Source of the DNA: Tritrichomonas musculus
Taxonomy: Eukaryota > Parabasalia > Tritrichomonadida > Tritrichomonadidae
Length of the DNA stretch: 26,254 bases
Reading direction: 5' to 3'
Assembly: GCA_039105265.1 (NCBI GenBank)
Contig: JAPFFF010000328.1
Coordinates: 1 to 26,254 of the forward strand
Below are positions 1-7,789 of this stretch, piece by piece (the first letter of the stretch is position 1; each line of letters begins with the position of its first letter). Below the pieces are notes generated by a model that was not told where the DNA came from, did no database searches, and saw only the letters and a program-made list of their open reading frames with translations. A program made the position numbers and the translations under genes.

Positions 1-1
1 T

Positions 2-1138
2 ATCTATTCAGAAAATTCATCATCTACTAATGATCAAGATATATTTCAACCTATTGGTGAAGGTTCAGTAACACTGCGTTTACCACGCGTCATGTTTTCT
101 GAATCTATTAAAGGATTAGTTTCAAGAACAAATTTGTATGAAGAAGTTTCAATTCCAAAACCACATCCAATTATACCGATAGGAGCTGCAGCACAAGGAA
201 ATCAAATACCCTATACAGGAGGACAAATTTTTAGTATTGACCAAAATCTTATTTTATATCATATTACTAATGCGACATTTACCAGTGAATCAGTAATTAT
301 ACAAGACAATGATTTCTATCTCTTTACTCAAGCATGCCATCCAAGGTATTGGTCAATGTTTTACCACAGCCCTCCATCTGTTACATTACCATATAAAATA
401 TACAATTCAGCTATTTGCCTTGGCCATCAACACTCTAGTGACTTTGGACACTGGTTCCTCGAAGTTTTCCCAGCATATGCAATAATGCCAAAAGATATTC
501 TCCAAAAGTCAGTAGTTGTAGTTCCATTCATTAGGCCACATGTTATTGAAGGATTTAAATTTCTCGATATCCCCAAAGAACATATTGTCGAAGGGGATAA
601 TATTGTTCTTCACGCAAATAACTTTTATACAATGCGTTACACATTTTGTGGAGATTTAAACAAGGTTTTAATTACCAAACTCAGAGAACTTTTTATCAAA
701 CGATTTGATTTAGGCAAAAATCCACCAACAGAATATTTAACCTTTAACAGGCCAAATATGAGCCGTTGTATGAAAAATTATGATGAAGTAAGAAACGCCT
801 TAAAAGAAAAGTTTCCAAAAATTGACTGGAAAGATGGAATCTATCACAAAACCCTTGCAGAACAAGCTGCCTATTTTGATAAAGTGAAGTTTGTTTTCGT
901 TGTCCATGGATCAGTATTAGCAAATATAATTTTCATGCAAGTTGATACAGCAATCGTTGATCTGCAAATGGAACAATGGCTCTTATCATTCCTGTGGCTC
1001 TCTACATATACAGGCAAATATATGGTTGTTGGCCGAGATCCTCGTATATCATGGCGTGGCCTCACACCAAATGTTGTAGATGTTTCTTATGTCTTAGAAC
1101 TTGTTGAAAAAGCATTTCAAGTTGCTGGATTTATTTAA
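2..1138 (+). CDS. GT61-like (DUF563) glycosyltransferase, 5' partial
   Basis: The frame is open from base 2, so the gene starts before the window. The ATG at 92 is probably an internal Met, because 30 upstream codons in the same frame look like coding sequence. The visible 378 residues resemble the GT61 family, which transfers sugars such as xylose or GlcNAc in the secretory pathway. The supporting features are HWFLEVFP in the first half, a central NRPNMSRCMKNYDEV segment, and the C-terminal FVVHGSVLANIIFM followed by AIVDL. The last matches the family's conserved H-G-(A/S)-x-L-x-N block. No membrane segment is visible; an N-terminal anchor could lie outside the window. Family membership is inferred from motif resemblance, and the acceptor sugar cannot be predicted. 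The gene ends 415 bp before the large mobile element, which leaves it intact. Confidence 0.72.
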   Translation: MYSENSSSTNDQDIFQPIGEGSVTLRLPRVMFSESIKGLVSRTNLYEEVSIPKPHPIIPIGAAAQGNQIPYTGGQIFSIDQNLILYHITNATFTSESVIIQDNDFYLFTQACHPRYWSMFYHSPPSVTLPYKIYNSAICLGHQHSSDFGHWFLEVFPAYAIMPKDILQKSVVVVPFIRPHVIEGFKFLDIPKEHIVEGDNIVLHANNFYTMRYTFCGDLNKVLITKLRELFIKRFDLGKNPPTEYLTFNRPNMSRCMKNYDEVRNALKEKFPKIDWKDGIYHKTLAEQAAYFDKVKFVFVVHGSVLANIIFMQVDTAIVDLQMEQWLLSFLWLSTYTGKYMVVGRDPRISWRGLTPNVVDVSYVLELVEKAFQVAGFI

Positions 1139-1553
1139 TCATATTAATTTTTTTTCTCTCTCTCTTTTCGTTTCATATTAATTTGTTTATTAATAAATAT
1201 TTATATAAGATTATGTAAAAATATAAAATGTTTAGCTTCTACATTTGTCTGTAATTTCCAATTTCCTTTATCTTTTTACAACATTCAAATTTGAATAATA
1301 TTTTGAAGTAATTGTATGAGTATTCATAAAATTGAACACTTTCAGAAAAAATTATTTTTAACATCAATTTAATTTGATTGAAATCCATCATAAGTTTATA
1401 ATAAATCAATATTCAATTTCCTCCACTTGTTCGAATAAGCATATGGTATTAACATATTATAATCAACTTAGTTTGCTGATTTTTTCAAAAACGATACTGT
1501 TAGAATTAAAAAACAAAGTTTATTTTTTGAATCTGGAATCAAAGAAAATGTTT
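1139..1553. other. AT-rich intergenic spacer
   Basis: Non-coding stretch between the glycosyltransferase stop and the mobile element. A pyrimidine-rich run (about 1147-1170) follows the stop codon and probably lies in the 3' UTR or downstream of it. A 60-codon open frame at 1374-1556 has low-complexity composition, runs into the element and is not believed. Nothing else is recognisable. Confidence 0.5.
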
Positions 1554-1561
1554 TAGAGTGA

Positions 1562-1599
1562 GGAGAATAATATGTAAACGGGAGAATAATATGTAAACG
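1562..1599 (+). repeat. Terminal 19-bp tandem doublet, left end
   Basis: GGAGAATAATATGTAAACG occurs twice head to tail (1562-1580 and 1581-1599), a few bases inside the element terminus. The same doublet lies inverted at the other end. A doubled short motif at both extremities is a plausible transposase-binding site; that role is inferred. Confidence 0.75.
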
Positions 1600-1832
1600 C
1601 TTCTGAAAAAGGGCGTAAGGAAAAGTCATTCAAAAAGTGAAGATTTTTTTTGAGAGAAGTACGATCAAAATAGACCGTTAATATTTTGAGAGTAACACAA
1701 AAAGTTAAACTTTTTGATTCAATTTTTTTTGAATAAATATTTGCGGTTAATGCTGTAAATAATTGACCTTTTTGTATTGTTTAAATAGCGCCAATTTGAT
1801 TTTAAAACAAATAATTAATATTGACTTCCAAA

Positions 1833-1899
1833 CAAAGCTATTGTTGGTTCAATTCCAACCTTCCACCTATTTTAGTGGAAGCCAGGCGGGATAGCTTTG
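1833..1899 (+). other. tRNA-like three-way-junction sequence, left copy 1
   Basis: A 67-nt segment, clearly more GC-rich than its surroundings, can fold into three stems. An outer 9-bp stem pairs CAAAGCTAT (1833-1841) with ATAGCTTTG (1891-1899). A 5-bp stem with a 7-nt loop, GTTGG-TTCAATT-CCAAC (1843-1859), looks exactly like a tRNA T-arm and contains a B-box match, GGTTCAATTCC. A 7-bp stem CTTCCAC/GTGGAAG (1860-1866 with 1875-1881) is placed where the acceptor stem of a circularly permuted tRNA would be. There is no D-arm and no identifiable anticodon, so this is not called a functional tRNA gene. Confidence 0.5.
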
Positions 1900-1962
1900 A
1901 TTAGGAGCCATATTTTTGATCTTTTGCAACAGATATCTTTGCAATTAATATTGACTTCCAAA

Positions 1963-2029
1963 CAAAGCTATTGTTGGTTCAATTCCAACCTTCCACCTAT
2001 TTTAGTGGAAGCCAGGCGGGATAGCTTTG
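1963..2029 (+). other. tRNA-like three-way-junction sequence, left copy 2
   Basis: Second copy in the left arm, exactly 130 bp downstream of the first and apparently identical. It has the same three stems and the same B-box-like GGTTCAATTCC. Confidence 0.5.
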
Positions 2030-2092
2030 ATTAGGAGCCATATTTTTGATCTTTTGCAACAGATATCTTTGCAATTAATATTGGCTTCCAAA

Positions 2093-3670
2093 TCAATCAA
2101 TCAAACAAAACAGCAAAGCAGCACAGCTGCACAATAATCTATCAAACAAAACAGCAAAGCAGCACAGCAGCACAATAATCTATCAAACAAAACAGCACAT
2201 CAGCACCATAATCTATCAAACAAAACAGCAAAGCAGCACAACTGCACAATAATCTATCAAACAAAACAGCAAAGCAGCACAGCACTACAACAACCAATCA
2301 AACAAAACAGCAAAGCAGCACAACTGCACAATAATCTATCAAACAAAACAGCAAAGTAGCACAGCACTACAACAACCAATCAAACAAAACAGCAAAGCAG
2401 CACAGCAGCACAATAATCTATCAAACAGCAAAACAGCACAGCAGCACAGCACTACAACAACCAATCAAACAAAACAGTAAAGCAGCACAGCTGCACAATA
2501 ATCTATCAAACAAAACAGCACAGCAGCACAGCAGCACAGCACTACAACAACCAATCAAACAAAACAGCAAAGCAGCACAGCAGCACAATAATCTATCAAA
2601 CAAAACAGCAAAGCAGCACAGCACTACAACAACCAATCAAACAAAGCAGCACATCAGCACCATAATCTATCAAACAGCAAAACAGCACAGCAGCACAGCA
2701 GCACAGCACTACAACAACCAATCAAACAAAACAGCAAAGCAGCACAGCAGCACCATAATCTATCAAACAGCAAAACAGCACAGCAGCACAGCACTACAAC
2801 AACCAATCAAACAAAACAGCAAAGCAGCACAGCAGCACAATAATCTATCAAACAAAAAGCAAAGCAGCACAGCTGCACAACAACCAATCAAACAAAACAG
2901 CAAATCAGCACAGCAGCACGATAATCTATCAAACAAAACAGCAAAGCAGCACAGCACTACAACAACCAATCAAACAAAACAGCACATCAGCACCATAATC
3001 TATCAAACAGCAAAACAGTACAGCAGCACAGCACTACAACAACCAATCAAACAAAACAGCAAAGCAGCACAGCAGCACAATAATCTATCAAACAAAAAGC
3101 AAAGCAGCACAGCTGCACAACAACCAATCAAACAAAACAGCAAAGCAGCACAGCAGCACAATAATCTATCAAACAAAACAGCAAAGCAGCACAGCTGCAC
3201 AATAATCTATCAAACAAAAAGCAAAGCAGCACAGCTGCACAATAATCTATCAAACAAAACAGCAAAGCAGCACAGCTGCACAATAATCTATCAAACAAAA
3301 AGCAAAGCAGCACAGCTGCACAACAACCAATCAAACAAAACAGCAAAGCAGCACAGCACTACAACAACCAATCAAACAAAACAGCAAAGCAGCACAGCTG
3401 CACAATAATCTATCAAACAAAACAGCAAAGCAGCACAGCTGCACAACAACCAATCAAACAAAACAGCAAAGCAGCACAGCAGCACAATAATCTATCAAAC
3501 AAAACAGCAAAGCAGCACAACTGCACAATAATCTATCAAACAAAACAGCAAAGCAGCACAGCACTACAACAACCAATCAAACAAAACAGCAAAGCAGCAC
3601 AGCTGCACGATAATCTATCAAACAAAACAGCAAAGCAGCACAGCAGCACAACAAACAATCAAATAAAACA
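2093..3670 (+). repeat. 41-bp satellite array, left arm (about 38 units)
   Basis: Tandem units of 41 bp, with some shorter ones. Each unit has a near-constant part, seen as ATCAAACAAAACAGCAAAGC followed by AGCAC, and a short variable part with a few recurrent versions (AGCTGCACAATA, AGCAGCACAATA, AACTGCACAATA, AGCACTACAACA). Long open frames on the minus strand arise only because stops are rare in this repeat; they are not genes. The array runs opposite to the one in the right arm. Confidence 0.95.
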
Positions 3671-3865
3671 GATGATTTTATGTACTAGTTCAAACATTAG
3701 ACGATAACAAATACCAAAAAGATTACTAATAATTGATATTTTCATCAATCAACTATAATCAAACACAACAACACAACAGTTTTTCATTAATAAAATATAT
3801 TTTATTAATTATTAAATTTTTATTTATTTGCAATTATAATTATAATTTATTTACTTACCATAAAA

Positions 3866-4000
3866 AATTCATAATGAACTTTGTCATGATTTGTTAACGA
3901 ATTCAATAGTGAATCATGACAAAATTCATAATGAGTTTTTTCATGATTTGTTAACGAATTCAATAGTGAATCATGACAAAATTCATAATGAGTTTTGTCG
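3866..4000 (+). repeat. 57-bp minisatellite, left arm (about 2.4 units)
   Basis: Units of about 57 bp containing AATCATGACAAAATTCATAA and GTTAACGAATTCAATAGTG. Each has internal dyad symmetry, because TTTGTCATGATT and AATCATGACAAA can pair across the GAATTC-containing middle. It lies about 130 bp before the transposase ATG, so it could influence that gene's transcription; this is inference. Confidence 0.85.
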
Positions 4001-4129
4001 AAGTAATGTTTATGTTATAAAACAAAATATCGTTCAATATGATTAAAGTTTATTAAATGACATATTTAAATTCAACAAAAATTAAACGAACATTAATTCA
4101 AAATTGTGTAATGACGGATCATTTTGATT

Positions 4130-7100
4130 ATGAATGGCCAAGCAAATTATTTAGCCCAAAATGGCATCATTTTTTCTTTAGATCACAACCTTAAAACTGC
4201 AAGCGTCATTAGCACTAGTGAAATATCTGGTGACGTTTTAATTCCAACAACAATAATCTACCAAAAAAATGAATATTATATAGTGAGTATAAATGAAGAA
4301 TCATTCAAAAACGCAACGATCAAGTCCTTTTCTTTTGAAAATAATTCAAGAGTAACCACTATCCAAAAGGATGCTTTTGCATATTCTACTATTGAGTCTC
4401 TCAATATCCCATCAAGTATTATCAATTTGCAAAAAGGTTGGTGTCGTTCAATAGTTGGACTGAAAAGAATTACTATCATGCCTCAAAACAGTAAATATAT
4501 ATTTTTAAATAATGAAATGATATTAAGCAAAGACGATATAAAAGATGTAAATTATAATATACTAGTTTTTGCAAGACGTGACATTCAAAGTGTTGTAATC
4601 CCAAGTTTCATTAATCGTATTGATTCATATGCATTTTCTGAATGTTCAATTGAAAGCATTACCATTCCAACTAATGTTTTAATAATTTGTGAGGGGGCTT
4701 TTTATAATTGCCGAAAACTTAAACATATTAATTTTTCATATGATTCAAAGCTTGAGAAAATAGAAAAATCAGCTTTTCTTGAAACTTCAATTCAAGAAAT
4801 AAAAATTCCTGCAGCTGTTTCTGTTCTTGGCGAAAACTGGTGTAATAAAGAAACAAAAATTATAAAAATGACAATAAATACTGTTGGTACTTTTCAAACT
4901 GAAAATTTTCTTCAAAATACCACAATTATGCGTTATAGAATGAAAAATGGAACTTTTTCAAAAACAATTTTAAATTCAAGTAGACAACATCAAAAAATTG
5001 AAATAATTCCTGAAAACAAAAATGAGTTTTCTTTATTTGATTTTATTACATTTGCTTATTCAACTTATCCTCAATTTATAACAGAACCTCCTGAAAGATC
5101 AACATCAAAAGGTATTTATTTGACATTACATTCAAAACCGAACAAGAGAGAAATATGTCAAGAAATTTTATCAAGTCGACAAAAATTATATTCTATACGT
5201 ATTGAAATAGATGAAAATTTCAAAGACATTCGAGTTTTTGTTAAAGATTTTTTGAATTATTTTAATAATGATGATAATTTATTAATATTTAATTTAACTG
5301 CTTTTAATTATGATATTTTTGACAAGATTTTACTTAAACAAGATTCATGTTCAATGTTGACATCATTCGGTCAATATGTATCAAATAAAACTGTAAAATG
5401 CCCAATATTTTTAAAATATTCTTTTTCAAAATTTCAAAGTAAAAGAACACAGAGATATAAATCTAAGTTTTCAAGTACAGATAATATCATTAAAATGTTA
5501 CAAAATATACCCGGCCAATTACTATTTCGATACCAACAAAATGGTTATGGTGGTTATAATTTTAAATTCAAAAATGGTCAAATCTCAACAGTTAATTCAA
5601 TTTCTTGGATTTTCCCTTGGGCAAGTGAAGTGATTCAAAAAGTTCATTATTGCCAAATTGACGGTTCTTTTAAAGCTTTCCCTGGCTATTCTTTTTGTAT
5701 TTTCCATGGGATTTATTTCAATGAATCCATACCATTTGCTTTTACTTTGAATCCAACTGAAAATTTTCAGTTATATAATCTTATTTTTGATTGTTTAGAT
5801 TTTTATAAAATCGACTCAAATATTTTCAAAGGTAGATTAGTTTTAGCCGATATGGGCAAACAAATCAAATTATTCTGTCAATCTTTCAACATGCCCAGAT
5901 TTATTTGTCATAGGCACCTGATCGAAAGATTCGGATCTAATTCTCCTATTGGTTTAATGGTTGCTAGATTGTTAAAATCAAAAAATGAATCAGAATATCT
6001 CAAAATTTCAGCCGAAATAAATGCAGAATTAAAAATTTATATCAATTATAAAAAAACTTATTCACAAATTGATTCAATTACTCAAAAAAAAATCGATAAA
6101 TTAAAAATTATGCTCTCAGGATTAAATGGAAAAGAAGAATCAAATTATTATATATTTAAGTGGGCCAGATGGCTTAGAGCAGACTTCCATATGGGAAGAT
6201 GCTCTAACCATGCAGAAGGAGCCCATGGTAACATTAATGAATCTATAAATCGCCGTGGAAATTACAATTTTTCCACAGGATTATCTGCTACAATCAATTA
6301 TATTTTGAATTATTTTCAGAATAAAAAAACAAATCATGGTAAATCATTTTCAATTCGCCATTCAAAATTGATAGAAAAAATTATTAATTTATTATCATCG
6401 CCATCTTTCAATTATAAAAAATATATTATTGGATGCAATTGTGAAGATGAATTTTATAACAATTCATTGTATGGTGTACCTTTTCCATGTATTCATAAAA
6501 TTATTGCTCAAATATATTTATGCGATGAAATAAAAGATTTTTCCAAATTAAATTCGATTAATATTGAAGATTTTATTATTTACTTTTTAAATATGAAAAT
6601 AAATTATTCAAAGAATTTCTCAAAAGAACAAATTGATCAAAAAGTTTTAGAAATATGCAACTATTATTCTAAATCGGTTAAAATAAATTTAGATAAAAAT
6701 ACAACATTTTCTTTTATTCAAAAAATGCTAACAATATTTTGTTATCGGCTTCCAGACCCACTTGAGTTCAATGAAGATTATACAAAAAATCAATTTCATT
6801 GTGAAGAAACAGCTCCAATCGTAATTAAAAACAATTCCACTAAATTTACTAAAAGGAAAGAAAAAGTGAAAATCGATGATCTAAGTTTTTGGACGCGAAA
6901 TTGCGTTAATGATATTCAACTTTTGTGTAAGTCAAAATATTACGAAACTGTGAAAGAAATAATTTTCATATATAAAGACATTGGTGAACGCGCATATTCT
7001 ATCTGTAATGATAATTATGATCTTTATATTAGTGAAATTTATTTACAAAGCGAAATGCTTTTTCAAAATGAAAACGAAATGCCAAATATTCTATCTAAAA

Positions 7101-7168
7101 TTGGAGAATTTAAAATCAAATGCTGGCTTGATGCAGATAAATTGATGAATGATCATAAATTCATCTGA
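4130..7168 (+). CDS. LRR_5-MULE-SWIM transposase
   Basis: Predicted protein of 1,012 residues starting at the ATG at 4130 (an in-frame stop lies at 4112). Residues ~10-245 form BspA-type leucine-rich (LRR_5) repeats, recognisable from F/AF, S/IESI.IP and L..I.F spacing. The middle is not recognised. From about 505 comes a MULE DDE domain: D511 in QIDGSFKA, D574 in VLADMGK, a C593-x2-H596 motif in CHRH, and E696 in SNHAEGAHGN. A SWIM-type zinc motif follows (C769-x-C771, C787-x-H789). Such proteins cut and join DNA at the element's terminal inverted repeats. This is the only gene in the core. No frameshift or missing catalytic residue is seen, so the enzyme may be functional. The LRR_5 region is usually found in trichomonad surface proteins; its role here is unknown. 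Confidence 0.87.
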   Translation: MNGQANYLAQNGIIFSLDHNLKTASVISTSEISGDVLIPTTIIYQKNEYYIVSINEESFKNATIKSFSFENNSRVTTIQKDAFAYSTIESLNIPSSIINLQKGWCRSIVGLKRITIMPQNSKYIFLNNEMILSKDDIKDVNYNILVFARRDIQSVVIPSFINRIDSYAFSECSIESITIPTNVLIICEGAFYNCRKLKHINFSYDSKLEKIEKSAFLETSIQEIKIPAAVSVLGENWCNKETKIIKMTINTVGTFQTENFLQNTTIMRYRMKNGTFSKTILNSSRQHQKIEIIPENKNEFSLFDFITFAYSTYPQFITEPPERSTSKGIYLTLHSKPNKREICQEILSSRQKLYSIRIEIDENFKDIRVFVKDFLNYFNNDDNLLIFNLTAFNYDIFDKILLKQDSCSMLTSFGQYVSNKTVKCPIFLKYSFSKFQSKRTQRYKSKFSSTDNIIKMLQNIPGQLLFRYQQNGYGGYNFKFKNGQISTVNSISWIFPWASEVIQKVHYCQIDGSFKAFPGYSFCIFHGIYFNESIPFAFTLNPTENFQLYNLIFDCLDFYKIDSNIFKGRLVLADMGKQIKLFCQSFNMPRFICHRHLIERFGSNSPIGLMVARLLKSKNESEYLKISAEINAELKIYINYKKTYSQIDSITQKKIDKLKIMLSGLNGKEESNYYIFKWARWLRADFHMGRCSNHAEGAHGNINESINRRGNYNFSTGLSATINYILNYFQNKKTNHGKSFSIRHSKLIEKIINLLSSPSFNYKKYIIGCNCEDEFYNNSLYGVPFPCIHKIIAQIYLCDEIKDFSKLNSINIEDFIIYFLNMKINYSKNFSKEQIDQKVLEICNYYSKSVKINLDKNTTFSFIQKMLTIFCYRLPDPLEFNEDYTKNQFHCEETAPIVIKNNSTKFTKRKEKVKIDDLSFWTRNCVNDIQLLCKSKYYETVKEIIFIYKDIGERAYSICNDNYDLYISEIYLQSEMLFQNENEMPNILSKIGEFKIKCWLDADKLMNDHKFI

Positions 7169-7283
7169 TGTGAATAAAAATAATAAACATACATTTTTAT
7201 GACATTTAAATAATATAGATTTTTATTTTAATTTTCTTTTAAGCTGTTAAACAATATTTTGTTTTATAACATAAACATTACTT

Positions 7284-7592
7284 CGACAAAACTCATTATG
7301 AATTTTGTCATGATTCACTATTGAATTCGTTAACAAATCATGACAAAACTCATTATGAATTTTGTCATGATTCACTATTGAATTCGTTAAAAAATAATGA
7401 AAAAACTCATTATGAATTTTGTCATGATTCACTATTGAATTCGTTAACAAATCATGACAAAACTCATTATGAATTTTGTCATGATTCACTATTGAATTCG
7501 TTAAAAAATAATGAAAAAACTCATTATGAATTTTGTCATGATTCACTATTGAATTCGTTAACAAATCATGACAAAGTTCATTATGAATTTTT
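7284..7592 (-). repeat. 57-bp minisatellite, right arm (about 5.4 units)
   Basis: Inverted counterpart of the left minisatellite with three extra units. Two unit versions alternate, one with AACAAATCATGACAAAAC and one with AAAAAATAATGAAAAAAC. A unit length divisible by three keeps frames open on both strands (95 and 105 codons), but these are not believable genes. Confidence 0.85.
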
Positions 7593-7789
7593 TATGGTAA
7601 GTAAATAAATTATAATTATAATTGCAAATAAATAAAAATTTAATAATTAATAAAATATATTTTATTAATGAAAAACTGTTGTGTTGTTGTGTTTGATTAT
7701 AGTTGATTGATGAAAATATCAATTATTAGTAATCTTTTTGGTATTTGTTATCGTCTAATGTTTGAACTAGTACATAAAATCATCTGTTT

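Larger units (their letters stand above)
1813..2092 (+). repeat. 130-bp tandem duplication in the left arm
   Basis: Two consecutive copies (1813-1942 and 1943-2072) appear identical. They are followed by a third partial start at 2073-2092 that differs by one base (TTGGCTTCCA instead of TTGACTTCCA). The right arm has only one copy, also flanked on both sides by the AATTAATATTG(A/G)CTTCCAAA motif. Recombination between these 20-bp flanking motifs can explain the gain or loss of a unit. Confidence 0.85.
1554..4037 (+). repeat. Left terminal inverted repeat arm
   Basis: This arm pairs with 7247-14829 on the other strand. In order it holds the terminal 19-bp doublet, about 200 bp of shared sequence, a 130-bp segment present twice in tandem, the 41-bp array, a spacer of about 195 bp and the 57-bp minisatellite. 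The last recognisable pairing (with two mismatches) is around ACAAAATAT at 4022-4030 and ends near 4037. It is 5.1 kb shorter than the right arm, mainly because of the shorter 41-bp array. Confidence 0.88.

Noticed and set aside
1833-2029. A functional tRNA gene, in normal order across the two left copies or permuted within one copy
   Set aside because: No D-arm, no anticodon arm of normal geometry, and about 110 bases between halves in normal order. Kept only as a tRNA-like structure.
2421-3346. Several Cys/Leu-rich open frames on the minus strand of the left array (and one at 8011-8205 in the right array)
   Set aside because: They are translations of the 41-bp satellite, differ only by repeat variants and have no gene-like ends; the frames simply lack stops over a few units.
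7247-7608. Open frames of 95 and 105 codons on opposite strands
   Set aside because: Artefacts of the 57-bp minisatellite, whose length is a multiple of three.
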